DNA from: Achatina immaculata
Lineage: Eukaryota > Mollusca > Gastropoda > Stylommatophora > Achatinidae
Assembly (NCBI GenBank): GCA_009760885.1
Contig: CM019719.1
Coordinates: 29,676,084 to 29,740,083 of the forward strand
Direction: 5' to 3'
Length of the DNA: 64,000 bases
Shown: positions 1 to 22,925 of the stretch, in pieces
Layout: every line of letters begins with the position of its first letter
Position numbering within the stretch: position 1 is the stretch's first letter
Notes under the pieces: model-generated
Seen by the model: the letters and a program-made list of their open reading frames with translations, nothing else
Databases searched by the model: none
Told to the model about the DNA's origin: nothing
Translations under genes and position numbers: made by a program

Positions 1-237
1 TCTGAATTTAACTGTACCAAGTACTGTGTACATACCAAGTGCTGTTTGCATACCAAGTACTGTGTACATACCAGATATTGTGTACAGACATGGCAAACAT
101 TTGTGACTATTTTTTGAATTGTGAATGCCATGGTCTGCCGTTAGTTATTACTGATTTAGAGGAGTTATTCAGTGTGATGATATCAAGATCTGGACAAGAA
201 ATATGAAAGAATTTTTATTTTTTTATTTTGTCCACAG
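1..237. other. Intron sequence upstream of TBCD exon a
   Basis: AT-rich, with a short imperfect repeat built on tgtacataccaagt-like words at 20-90. No exon seen. Confidence 0.6.
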
Positions 238-11629
<11,392 letters not shown>

Positions 11630-12203
11630 GAGAAGGACAGAACTACAACAAAAGAACAGTTCACAAATCAGTGTGCAAGAAAGATGTCTATGCATCTTTC
11701 AAACTCAGGCAGTCTTTGGTAGTTTCAAATACCTCTTCAATACTGAAAATTTAAAAAAAAAAAAAAAGTTTTACTTGCTGCAGAAGTGACCAGTACTTCC
11801 TGCTATATCAGATAACCAGCACATTTGCAATCCTGTAAAAAAACTTTAGAACTTGCTCCCAGAAATGGTTCATTTTCAGTAATATTAGATTGATACACTT
11901 AATTCACTCATTGTTCTACTGTATTTTTTATGATTGGCAAGTTCTTTAAAAATTTTGTTCTTAGTATAAAGTATACATGATTTCTTGAAAAAAATTGGTT
12001 TAATCATGTTATTTTCATGCTAGTATGAAGATTTTGCTTGTGTGTAGTAATAACAAATAGAGGTATAAATCATACACACTTTCTTATATAATCCCATATG
12101 CAGGAGAGTTTGATACAAAATCTTGTAAGGTACAAGTTGATAACCACAGCTTGTAGGAAAGTGTTTTCCAAAGTTCATCATCATTTGTCTTTTATACTTT
12201 CAG

Positions 12204-12504
12204 AAAACGTAATACTCTAGTCAACCATGAAACATCAGAGTCAGTCAGTCGCTTGTCAGCTTTAGCAAACACACTCCACATTTAAACAGTATTCTCCAGT
12301 GTGTCTTATTGGTTTGATGATATTTTGTTGGGAAAGCAGCCTCAACTGATCTGAACCAAACACAGGACCCACCTTGTATATCTCTGCAGAGAGTTTAAGA
12401 TATATAGACAAGAACTAAACAAATAAATTGTGATTTTTACTTTGGAACAGATTTAGAGACTTAGCAGAAATAATGAGCCCTGATAATGTGACTGAGACAA
12501 ATCA
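12204..12504 (+). other. Exon-like segments downstream of TBCD
   Basis: Two candidate exons. The first follows acceptor tttatactttcag (12203) and, in phase 2, reads KRNTLVNHETSESVSRLSAL before a stop at 'attta'. The second, 12451-12504, lies between acceptor ggaacag and a consensus donor gtaagt and reads FRDLAEIMSPDNVTETN in phase 2, ending phase 2. A weak donor (gtcagt) inside the first would join the two in frame. No clean link to TBCD exon h was found, so these may be alternative 3' exons, another gene's end, or remnants. Confidence 0.4.
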
Positions 12505-12616
12505 GTAAGTAGGTTCTATAAAAGCTTTACACTTTACATTTCTATGTTGTACATTCCCAGTCACTTTTTTAAAAAAAATTTTGGCATTCAGGACTCTTTA
12601 TTCAGACTGCATACTC

Positions 12617-13315
12617 TTAACTTTTCCTGTGCCACAGGAAGAAATGCGAACGTTCAGTTCCGGCCAGAATAAAAGCGCGGATCTTGATCTGTATAGGGGG
12701 CATAGTTGTAAAATGGAATGGAAAACAGTATTTCCGTGTACTTCCATGTACTTATTATGTTTCAAAGTATAACTAAATGTATGAAAATTTCATAAATGCA
12801 GAGTTTTTTAGGAAAAAAGAAGTAATGTGATGTTTTTAGACAATGATTGTGCCCAGCTCACCATCGGCTGGGTCTAGATATGCACTACTTACCATCTGAG
12901 ATGTCTAGATCTACTTGTCGATCTCGTGTTGTGATTCTATGTTGCATTCTCACTAAATAATGTCTGAAATAACCTCCTAACTGCTTCTCCAGTAATCTAA
13001 ATATGTCTAGATCTACTTGGGATACATTCAAGAGCAGTGGGGTGGTCACAGGCCATGTCCATACCCCTATCTCCATCATCAAAAATTGAAAAATTTCCAT
13101 GTTTCTTTTCCTTTTTCTCGATTGGCATCGCTTGTAACTAAGCACTCTTTCACCATTTTGAAAAGTGTCACGGGAAACGTGGACGAAATATGTATAATCT
13201 AAATGTTACACCACTTGTTTTATTGAAACAAACCAAGAGTCACTATCGCAACAATGGCACCACTCGGGAAAACCGGAAGTTCTCACTATCGTGACAATGG
13301 CATAGGAAGAGTTAA
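12617..13315. mobile_element. TTAA-flanked TIR element (R3), most complete copy
   Basis: TTAA at 12617-12620 and 13312-13315 flank a 691-bp element whose ends read cttttcctgtgcc and, from the right, ctcttcctatgcc. The left end is itself palindromic (cttttcctgtgccacaggaag). It serves as the empty-site reference for the U2-like insertion at 4673: gccagaat joins aaaagcgcgg directly. No coding capacity. Probably a piggyBac-type MITE. Confidence 0.82.
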
Positions 13316-13441
13316 TCATGTTTTAGTCAGAGCAGTAATTTTTTTCTTTTTCTTTAACATTTTGTCTTGTCTGTATTTAACTGTGCCCTGGGTAAACAGG
13401 AAGGAGAATGTGCTGAATCTTGATTATAATCTCTAAGCCAG

Positions 13442-13693
13442 AGGAAGAAATGTAAGTGGGGAGAGAAGGTACAGTGACGGGGGAGGAAAATCGGCTTTAT
13501 ACAAGACACCAGCAAAAGGATTTGCTTGTGACGTCATTAAAAAAAAAAAACAACACATAATGGAGTTATACCAGATGACTCAGAACCTAAAGATATAGAA
13601 AACAAACCAGATGACTTAATATCTACGGACATAGAGAGTAAACCAGACAGATCAGTGTCTGGAGGTAGAGAAAAGCTCAGTACTTTTGTATAA
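13442..13693 (+). pseudogene. Candidate 3' coding exon with acidic repeats, frame broken at an A12 run
   Basis: Acceptor ctctaagccag fits the donor at 12505 in phase (CA+A). It reads GRNVSGERRYSDGGGKSALY then KTPAKGFACDVI up to A12 at 13539-13550. As printed, the frame stops soon after (QNLKI). One extra or two fewer A bases would continue into NGVIPDDSEPKDIENKPDDL and on to KPDRSVSGGREKLSTFV, stop 13691-13693. That tail has three ~12-residue repeats beginning PDD/PDD/PDR, which argues that it was coding. No domain recognised. Could be a homopolymer sequencing error or a real inactivation. Confidence 0.45.
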
Positions 13694-14049
13694 GGTGAGT
13701 AGGGGAATTATTTGGGAACATGACGTAATCATTCAGGCTGTAATGAAAGTCTAGCTGAGGTAGAATTAAAACTGTATTTGTGCATGTTTCAGGAACATAC
13801 ACATAAGTATGTCTGAAATTCTATGCTCCTTCTCAATGTTGGAACCAACAGTATCTGTATATCTCCATAATGTCTATCGAAAAATCTCCAAACCTGAACT
13901 CTGAGCTCCTTTTTGTACACAAGACATGCTCAACAAGTTCCTTTCTTCAGGTTTTGGATTTCTTTTTTTCTGTTTAACTCTTTCAATCCTGAATTAATTT
14001 CCGTGACTCTTCCAGAGTAAATTGTGATGAGAAATTTTGGTAGAAAGAA

Positions 14050-14613
14050 ATTGGATCACTACTAACTAATAATGGAGATACAATGAGGGAAATTAAAAGG
14101 AGGACATCCATCGCTCTTCAGAAAGTAAAACAACTAAAGAAGCTGTGGAGAGGAACAGATAGAACCACAAAAATAAGATCTTTCCCATCGCAACATATGC
14201 CTGTGAGACCTGGACACTTAACAAAGCAGGTGAGAAACACATAAATGCCTTTGAATGTAAATGCTACAGAAGAGTTCTTCAAATATTATGGACACAAAAA
14301 AGAACAAATATATCCATACTGTAAGAACTTAATATTGAAGAAGGCTGGCTAGTAAAGAGGATTAAACAGAGAAAACTTAAATATTTTGGACACATTAAAC
14401 GTTGTGATAATCTAGAGAAAGCCGTCTTGGAAGGATACTCAATGGGAAAAAGAAGGAGAGGAAGACCAAGGTGAAGATGACTGCAAGACATTGTTGATGA
14501 TCTGCAAATGGATGTATCAGCAGCAGGCCATCTTGTTCACAACCGAGAGGCCTACAGGAGCGCTGTTAGGAAGGCAAAGTTCCGCAATGGACATGCAAAT
14601 GAATGAATGAATG
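14050..14613 (+). mobile_element. LINE-A copy 1 (RTE-like), 5'-truncated
   Basis: Carries the C-terminal part of LINE-A ORF2: LGSLLTNNGD-type text, YACETWTLNK, RVLQI, GHIKR, then GRPR and HANE, with stop and (gaat)n tail at 14600-14613. A 15-bp deletion after aagat (14180) removes 'ttttaagggcatgca' found in the other copies, and an in-frame TAA-type lesion is present near 14325. Confidence 0.85.
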
Positions 14614-15428
14614 TAATATCCCAGTCAGAAGTTGATTGTAAGAATATCTAATGTATTCTTCAAGTAAGTTAGACCTTTTGTCACTCCAAACTCACTCTTT
14701 CACTTAACATAAGTATCACACACACTCTCAATATTACCATCCTTCTGCAGCTCCACTGACAAAGCAACTTTATAAATATGGTTTGGCTTAGAAATGTGCT
14801 ACTTTTCATTTTATATACACTTTGCCTAAATATGGCTCTGAGCCGCACAGATTCACATAAGCTTGCTATATCTACCAACATTGTCAGTGCTGTTCTGGAG
14901 TGAAAGACTTAAATGTTCATTCATCTGATTTTGCTTTCAGCATCCCTTGCGTTTAATCTTGACATTACCTCCTCTTTAATGACTAAAGCTACTGCCCTCC
15001 ATTTACAAAGCCAAAAAATTTACATCAAATTTTGGAGCTTGGATAGAATTTTTCTGCCATAAACACTTCTGTTAGACTGTCATCTTATATAATAATTCAT
15101 TCAGTGCTGTAACATGCGCTAACAGTTACATAACCTACTTACCGTAAGCCATTTTAACAGCTTTTTTAAAAGAAATTTGAAAATAAACGCAATTTTATGG
15201 TTTTGTTCTGTATTGGAAGTTTGTCATTTTAAGCTGCTTTCAGTACTAAAAATAGCCTCAGCATCATTTATGTCAAACATGTTGGACATAGTGTTTGATT
15301 ACAAACAATTATCAGGTGTAATAGATGTTTGATAGAATTAAGAGTTAAATATCTAAGAAAATCTACTGTAGCTAACCTTAAAACTACAGATATTGTATAC
15401 AGTGTGTGAGACAGTTGGCAGTCTCTTG
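14614..15428. other. No gene or repeat recognised
   Basis: AT-rich. Only chance frames up to 72 codons on the minus strand. Confidence 0.4.
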
Positions 15429-15649
15429 CAGTGGTTCTAAGACTTTTACAGACTTTGACACACTTGAGATTGCAGATTTCTGTCACAATACACCTGTGTT
15501 TATATTAAGTGTAAATTTATGGTATTTTACTGTTTACATTACACTGAGCAAGGTGTAATTTGAACAAAAATCATTTTTACAGCCAGAATGTGACAGCACA
15601 TCTCTGACTATCTTGCAGCAAGCCAGGGCACACTGTTTGAAAACCACTG
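15429..15649. mobile_element. Possible hAT-type short element
   Basis: Ends read cagtggttctaagac on the left and, inverted, cagtggttttcaaac on the right, the CAGTGGTTCT-type terminus of many hAT elements. No convincing 8-bp target duplication (gtctcttg versus tagtgttt), so boundaries or identity may be wrong, or this may be one end of the larger decayed hAT that includes 16380-16720. Confidence 0.5.
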
Positions 15650-16379
15650 TAGTGTTTAGTAAAAAGAGAGCAACAGTTTTTTTTTAAAATCATAGCAGCA
15701 GCCCTCTACATCATGACTTTGTGGTATCTGCCGACAGGATGTGTAGTAATGATGGGTGAAGATAGGCAGTGCAGTTTCACAAACAAGTAGAAAGGTCAGG
15801 GAAGAAAAGAAAATAGAATAACTTCAGTCAAAGATCAAGAGACACAACCAGTATTTCAGTAAAATGTCATTTTCAGGGATGATAGTAAAAAAAAAATAAG
15901 GTAATGAATGAATGTTAAAACAAAAATTTTCTTATGTGTCAAAAGGCTTAACTATGAAAGGTCAAAATGAATGAAGTGTCATTTAGAATTTAATCTTCAG
16001 AATATGTTTTAAAAAAAAGTATTTTAATTAGAAAACAAGTCCATACATATGTTTCCCATTGCTTTTGTTTATTGCTTAATGTCAGCCTGTTACAAGGAGC
16101 ATTAATGTATGTATGTGAAAAATAAGTTTGCCAATTGTAAGCCAGTTCTGTACAGGTACTTATAGAAATGCATGCCAATTGTAATTTTAATGTAAAATTT
16201 CACCTGCCTTTCAGCTTTTCATTATGTATGCAAATGATATTTATGAGCTGCCAGCTTGTAATTTAGAAAAAAAAATTTCTTAGGTTCATCATTGTTCTTT
16301 TTTTTTTATCTACAAGTGTGTGAAAAATAAAGTGCCAGAATGTCTGACAATCTGACTGTTTGACTCAAGTCTTGACACA

Positions 16380-16715
16380 TCCATTGAAACATTCAAATAG
16401 AAATATATCCCACCCAGTGTTGCGCACAGACAATAATATCGCAAAGAATTTTAAACAATCGGTTTGGTCAGAGGCTGAATCCACTGCCTCATCAAGGACA
16501 GTTTTAAGATTTGGTGGCATTTTTCTTAAGGCAAGTGCTTGTGAATGAATAATGCAATCTCAGCAGTCTTTCCTGCCATTGCTTAGGCACCATCAGTGCA
16601 AATATCGATGCAGCTGTACCATGGAATCTCATTTTCCTGCATAAAGTTATTTATGATGTTGAACATTTCAGCTCCAGTTGCGTTCATTGGTAGAGATTAA
16701 CACAAAGCATGCCTT
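16380..16715 (-). pseudogene. hAT transposase remnant (ZBED/Buster-like)
   Basis: The minus strand reads MNATGAEMFNIINNFMQENE, then IPWYSCIDICTDGA, stop, AMAGKTAEIALFIHKHLP, stop. The motif W..C..ICTDGA.AM.G is characteristic of the hAT transposase core, with the conserved aspartate of CTDG. At least two in-frame stops. An SINE (16723-17065) is inserted at its upstream side, and a hAT-type terminus (cagggtttctcaaagtgtgg on the minus strand) lies at 17632. Confidence 0.75.
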
Positions 16716-16722
16716 GTGCTAG

Positions 16723-17065
16723 TGACAGTCCAACACCAGTCCTCCGTGGCTGGATCGCTAAAGATGCACTTCAAAGTGCAGTGCCGACTGGAAGATCATG
16801 GGTTCAGTCCCGGGACAAAAAAAAAGGCAACAACTCACAAGACCTCTGGGAGTCATGACCCAGAGGAGCCCACCCCCTTAGAGTGTCAGGAGTTTAAAGG
16901 GGCTGAAACATTTGTTGGGGGGGGGTCTTCCTCTGATGATCTGAAGGAGTTGTGTTGTTGTTCCGCTCTCTACACTAGAGAGTTACCTGCATACAATGCT
17001 CCATTTGGTCCTTTCGGAGTCGGTGACGAAGATTTTGATGGCGCATTTCTTAATGCTCCTGTCTT
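16723..17065 (+). repeat. SINE family S2, most complete copy
   Basis: The head at about 16735-16815 contains ggctggatcgctaaag and the pol III B-box-like gggttcagtcccgggac, so it derives from a tRNA. The body has gagtcatgacccagaggagc, gagtgtcaggagtttaaag and the gttgtgttgttgttc tract. A 124-codon open frame across it is a chance translation of the SINE. A (AT)n run follows at 17098-17119. Confidence 0.8.
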
Positions 17066-17589
17066 CAGCCAACAGCCCATCTCTTTGTAATCTGTAATAT
17101 ATATATATATATATATATAAATAAAAGAAAATGCAGACCTATAGGGCATGCTCCGACTAAATGTACAACTCCAACTGAGCTGCAGAATCAAATACAAGAA
17201 CAGGCACCTCCTTGTAACGTCAGGGAAGTTGCTTCCCTACCAATTTGCAAATCCAAGTGAGCAGACAAAACTGCGGTTCACTGCCTTGACTCTGGGCTGG
17301 ACACTCACAAGCCAGTCTGCTGTACAATCACATGTGAAGTCACACAATCACCCCCGCCGCCCCATGCAGGTGATAAGAAAAGGAAGCAGAACCTAAGGGA
17401 AGCTCTAGAGCGGATGATTCTGCATATACCGGTCGTGCCACGTGTTTTAAATAATTTCACAGTATGTCTGTCTTAGTCATCGAGCTATAAAAGCCTACAA
17501 GTACGAGCCATAGAAGCCCAGGGACAGGAAAATGTTCATACGTCATCCAGTTTATTAAACGGATTTTTAAAAAAATCTTGCAGATATCC

Positions 17590-17632
17590 TATGGAACCCC
17601 GGCGATTCTTGGTCCACACTTTGAGAAACCCT
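17590..17632 (-). mobile_element. hAT terminus
   Basis: On the minus strand it begins cagggtttctcaaagtgtgg, a classic hAT/Charlie-type end. Probably belongs to the decayed hAT whose transposase fragment is at 16380-16715. Confidence 0.55.
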
Positions 17633-18145
17633 GTGCTATGATATTGTACTCTTTGCTCGTCTTTCTAGTCAGTAATGGTAGTAATGATAAGAGGCAGTCT
17701 GTCATATCTTTGCTCATCCTGCAGGCGGTCATGGCTTTGTTTTTTTCATAGTTGCCAGTCAGAGAGAGAAAGAATTGATGCCCTCTACACTCCATTACTG
17801 CCCTGACAACTTCAATCTCCGCCTCATTTAGCTAGACTTTTAAAAATGAGAAGAAAACTCAGCAAGGGAGAGACAGAAGGTTATGTGAGGATGGCTCTCA
17901 AGTCTAAGTATATGAGAGGACATTCCACGCTTCTTTGAATGTTATAGTTCAACTGTGCACATGCGTACTTTGAAAAATAAAGACCTATGGACATGCTTGT
18001 GTGGGTGTGCCAGTATGGGCACACAGAGAATTGTTATTTGTGCCAAAGTTGCATTCTGGAAAATCAAACTTAGTTTACATCTGTAATACTTCTAAATCCC
18101 GGCACTTTTTTCTTTCTTCAGGTCTAGCGGTAATAATGTCTGCCA

Positions 18146-19900
18146 TTCATTCATTCATTTGCATGTCCCTTGCGGAACTTTGCCTCCCTAACAGCACTTC
18201 TGTAGACCTCTCGGTTGTGAGCAAGATGGCCTGCTGCTGATGCATCCATTTGCAGATCATCAACGATGCCCTGCAGCCACCATTTCACCTTGATCTTCCT
18301 CTCTTTCTTTTTTCCCATTATGTACCCTTCCAATACAGTCTTCTCTAGATTATCATGACGTTTAATGTGTCCAGAATATTTAAGTTTTCTCTCTTTAATC
18401 CTCTTTACTAGCCAGCCTTCTTCTTGTAGTATGGATATATTTGTTCTTTTTTGTGTCCATAATGTTTGAAGAACTCTTCTGTAGCATTTACATTCAAAGG
18501 CATTTATGTGTTTCTCGGCTGTTATGTTAAATGTCCAGGTCTCGCAGGCATATGTCGTGATGAGAAAGATGCATGCCCTTAAAAATCTTATTTTTGTAGT
18601 TCTGTCTGTTCCTCTCCACAAATTCTTTAGTTGTTTTACTTTCTGAAGAGCGATAGATGTCCTCCCTCATTGTATCTCCATTATTAGTTAGTAGTGATCC
18701 AAAATATTCAAAACTCTCCACTTCTTCCAATTTTTCCTCATTGATACATATTTCAGCTGCCTTGTTTGTTTTGTCAGTTGCCATCAATTTAGTTTTCTTC
18801 GAATTAAGGTAAAGTTTTTACTCTTCGCTGTTCTTACAGACTGACACAGTTTTCCCATTCCTTTTTGTGTTGTGGACAGTAAAACTGTGTCATCAGCATA
18901 TCTAATCTCTGGTATTTCATAACCTCCAATTGTTATGGCATCATAATATTCTTTGTCTACATCTTTTCTAACATTCCACATTATATTCTCAGTATACAAG
19001 TTAAATAAGTAAGGTAACAATATGAACTCCTGACAGACCCCTTGATTTATATCAAACCAAGTTGTTGTTTCACCATTTATTCTTACTACTGCTTGTTGGT
19101 CTAGATACAGCAGTGATGTTATTTATATCAAATGTGTTGGAAATCCAATTTTTTCCATTATTTTCCAAAGTTTCTGGTGTTGTACACAACCAAATGCCTT
19201 TGAGTAGTCTATAAAAGATAAATATAGATTCACATTAAACTCTCTGCATTTCTCTATTATTAATCTTATATTGAATATATGATCTCTTGATCCTCTTCCT
19301 TGCCTGAAACCAGCTTGGATCATACTGACTTCTTCTATTTTCTTACGGAGTATACCCATTATGATTTTTAACAGAATTTTTCTGGCATGACTAATCAGGG
19401 CAACAGTTCTGTAGTTTGTGCATAATTTCAGGTTACCTTTTTTTGGCAGTGGTATGAATACAGTTCTTTTCCATTCTTTTAGCCAAATACCTGAATGCCA
19501 TCTCTTTACATAGTGCATGATAGATTGTTGCACACTCCTTTCCTCCAGCTTCTCGTTCAGCTGTTATCTCATCACATCCTGGTGATTTACCATTTTTCAG
19601 ATTCTTTACTGCTCATAAAACCTCTTCTATTGTCGGTTTGGGTTCTTTCTCCTCCAATAATAATTCATACTGTTGATTTCTGCTTTCACAGTCGGTTGTT
19701 TCATACATTCCTCTGCAATATTCCTTCCATCTTTCTAGAATTTCCTCTGTCTCTGTCAGGGTATTCCCCATCTCGTCACAAATTACATTTAGCTTAGGTT
19801 TGACATTCCTCGTCAATGTCTTCATTTCTTTAAACATTTCACTATCTCTTTCACATTTCTGATGTCCTTCTATTCTTTCACAACAATCTTGTATGTGTTG
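18146..19900 (-). mobile_element. LINE-A copy 8 (RTE-like), longest copy, 5'-truncated
   Basis: About 1.75 kb of ORF2 on the minus strand in broken frames. In order: NGNTLTETEEILERW-type linker; WKRTVFIPLPKKGN; QAGFRQGRGSRDHIF; LSFIDYSKAF (RT motif A); IRYADDTVLL (motif C, catalytic YADD); SFEYFGSLLTNNGD; YACETWTFNITAEKHINAFE; YSGHIKRHDNLEKTV; KGHANE, stop, and (gaat)n tail. Flanked by a 9-bp duplication tgtctgcca (18137-18145 and 19901-19909). The endonuclease domain is missing through 5' truncation. Motif A has FGC where FDxV is usual. The WT-x-K...H.NAFE...RRVL...GH.KR...LEK layout resembles RTE/BovB elements. Confidence 0.92.
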
Positions 19901-20067
19901 TGTCTGCCAACGACACAAAAAATGAGTTTGTGATCTTTACTCGTAATTATTATCATCCAGTTTTCCTGGTACAAAATGCTGCTCATTTAATGATTGGTTC
20001 GTTTTGTGTCACGTGGCTGCTATTTATTGTTCTATCATGCCCCAAATTGTCTGTAATCTTATCTTAT

Positions 20068-20400
20068 ATCCTTCCCGTGCCGTTAAACGTCACATAGGGC
20101 TCGCAAAGTAGTTCGCCAATTTTTCCTGTCTTCGGCGAGTCTTTCAACCTCATCAAGGGATTTTATGCCTGTTAAGAGAGGCCAAATTAACAATGTCCTC
20201 TTCAGAGTTTCACGTGGTCTGCCTCTTTTTCTTCGGCCTGTTGTGTTCCACCTGATAGCTTGTTTTGGGATTCTCTGATCGTTTCTTCTCCTCACGTGAC
20301 CAACATATGTCCATCTCCTTTTCCTGATCACCCATGATACTGGTTGTTGTTCAGTCATCTGTCTTATCTCTGCACTGTTCTTGAATTCGTTGCACTTGTC
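20068..20400 (-). mobile_element. LINE-C copy 2, 3' end
   Basis: A minus-strand 91-codon frame reads WVIRKRRWTYVGHVRRRNDQ, RIPKQAIRWNTTGRRKRGRP, then RLAEDRKNWRTTLRALCDV and stop. That is the C-terminal layout of invertebrate LINE ORF2. The tail contains ataagataag-type repeats (20050-20080 region). 5'-truncated to about 330 bp. Confidence 0.85.
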
Positions 20401-21055
20401 TGTAATGCCACAAGCAAACTGCTATGAACGCACGCACGCACGCGTGTGCTATCAAGTACAGGAAAATAAATACGCGCGGACATAACAGTTACGAGAACGA
20501 GTGTCAAGATGAATACAAGATGTGTAGATCCACGCCCCAACGTACCATTATGTTTACTTAAATGTGGTCCACAGATTTATTTTAAACTGTTATTCAAAAC
20601 GGCTACTTGAGCGTTCTTAGCATTCATCAGAGCACAAAAATGGACCGTAGTAGATCCTGTTTGTACAGCACATCATGAATGAATATTATTCTACCAGAGT
20701 AGCCTGGTTGGTTTGCAACAAGATATAGAAGTAGCTAACGGCGGGCGAAGATATGTATTCAGTTTTGAGAAATTCTCAAGCTCTTCTCGCGCAATAATGC
20801 TGTAATGAATTTTTGAAAGAACATTTTGTCTTGTCTCTTATTTGGCGTAGCTTTCAGTGTTGAAGTGGCAAACAGGCTTCTTGATAAGATTCGGGGATAT
20901 TTACGGTTACTGGTATTTCCTCCATTCATTTCTGTTTTCTACCATTACAAGAACATTTACGTTCTGTATTGTTGCTCCTCTGGTTGCTTTTGTTGGATTT
21001 TTATGTTGGGAATCTACGTGTACTTTTTTTTTAAACTCCCTCATCTCTGGAAGAA
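20401..21055. other. No gene or repeat recognised
   Basis: Moderate composition with an alternating acgcacgcacgcgtgtg run near 20430. Chance frames only. Confidence 0.4.
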
Positions 21056-22925
21056 CCAACAAACAATTTTTTATCATATATCATTGACCCCCCCCCCCAC
21101 CTCTCCACAAGAACCAACAAACAATTTTTTTATCATATATCATTAACCCCTCCCAACCTCTCCACAAGAACCAACAAACAATTTTTTTATCATATATCAT
21201 TAACCCCCCCCCCCCCCACCTCTCCACAAGAACCAACAAACAATTTTTATCATATATCATTGAACCCCCCACCTCTCCACAAGAACCAACAAACAATTTT
21301 TTATCATATATCATTGACCCCCCCCCCCCCCAACCTCTCCACAAGAACCAACAAACAATTTTTTATCATATATCATTGACCCCCCCCCCTCCACAAGAAC
21401 CAACAAACAATTTTTATCATATATCATTGACCCCCCCCCCCCCACCTCTCCACAAGAACCAACAAACATTTTTATCATATATGGTTAACCCCCCCCCCCC
21501 CCCCACCTCTCGACAAGAACCAACAAACAATTTTTTTATCATATATCATTGACCCCCCCCCCCTCTCCACAAGAACCAACAAACAATTTTTTATCATATA
21601 TCATTTACCCCCCCCCCCCAACCTCTCTACAAGAATCAACAAACAAACAATGTTTTTATCATATATCATTTACCCCCCCCCCCCCACCTCTCCACAAGAA
21701 CCAACAAACATTTTTATCATATATCATTGACCTCCGCACCTCTCCACAAGAATCAACAAACAATTTTTTATCATATATCATTGACCCCCCCCCCTCCCCT
21801 CCACAAGAATCAAGAAACAATTTTTTTATCATATATCATTGATCCCCCCACCTCTCCACAAGAACCAACAAACAATTTTTTTATCATATATCATTGATCC
21901 CCCCACCTCTCCACAAGAACCAACAAACAATTTTTTATCATATATCATTACCCCCCCCCCCCAACCTCTCCACAAGAATCAACAAATAATTTTTTATCAT
22001 ATATCATTACCCCCCACCTCTCCACAAGAATCAACAAACAATTTTTTATCATTTACCCCCCTCCCCCCCCCCCCCCCTCTCCACAAGAATCAACAAACAA
22101 TTTTTTTATCATATATCATTGACCCCCCCCCCTCTCCACAAGAACCAACAAACAATTTTTTATCATATATCATTTACCCCCCCCCCCCAACCTCTCTACA
22201 AGAATCAACAAACAAACAATGTTTTTATCATATATCATTTACCCCCCCCCCCCCACCTCTCCACAAGAATCAACAAACAATTTTTATCATATATCATTGA
22301 CCTCCGCACCTCTCCACAAGAATCAACAAACAATTTTTTATCATATATCATTGACCCCCCCCCCTCCCCTCCACAAGAATCAAGAAACAATTTTTTTATC
22401 ATATATCATTGATCCCCCCACCTCTCCACAAGAACCAACAAACAATTTTTTTATCATATATCATTGATCCCCCCACCTCTCCACAAGAACCAACAAACAA
22501 TTTTTTATCATATATCATTACCCCCCCCCCCCAACCTCTCCACAAGAATCAACAAATAATTTTTTATCATATATCATTACCCCCCACCTCTCCACAAGAA
22601 TCAACAAACAATTTTTTTATCATTTACCCCCCTCCCCCCCCCCCCTCTCCACAAGAATCAACAAACAATTTTTTTATCATTTACCCCCCTCCCCCCCACC
22701 TCTCCACAAGAATCAACAAACAATTTTTGTATCGTGTATCATTGACCCCCCCTCCCCCCCACCTCTCCACAAGAACCAACAAACAATTTTTTTATCTTAT
22801 ATCATTGCTTCCCCCCCCCCCCCTCTCCACAAGAACCAACAAACAATTTTTGTATCACATATCCTTGACCCCCCCCCTTTCCGCAAGAACCAACAAACAA
22901 CTTTTGTATCATATATCCTTGATAT
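21056..22925. repeat. C-tract satellite, ~57-bp units
   Basis: About 33 tandem units, each a run of 5-16 C followed by cacctctccacaagaaccaa, caaacaattttt and atcatatatcattga. Homopolymer length changes account for most length differences. Two large blocks, about 21549-22118 and 22119-22688, repeat with a 570-bp offset (gacctccgcacc at 21729 and 22299). Many open frames on both strands are translations of the unit. Confidence 0.95.

Noticed and set aside
13680..13700. Splice donor AAG|gtgagt at 13693-13694
   Set aside because: In the likely reading frame the stop codon TAA precedes it by one base, so it would not extend the protein; left open only as a UTR splice.
16716..17090. 124-codon ORF
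   Set aside because: It is a translation of SINE S2, including its tRNA-like head.
15429..17632. A single hAT element from 15429 to 17632
   Set aside because: The two ends (cagtggttctaag and cagggtttctcaaag) match poorly and the flanking 8-mers differ, so I list the parts separately.
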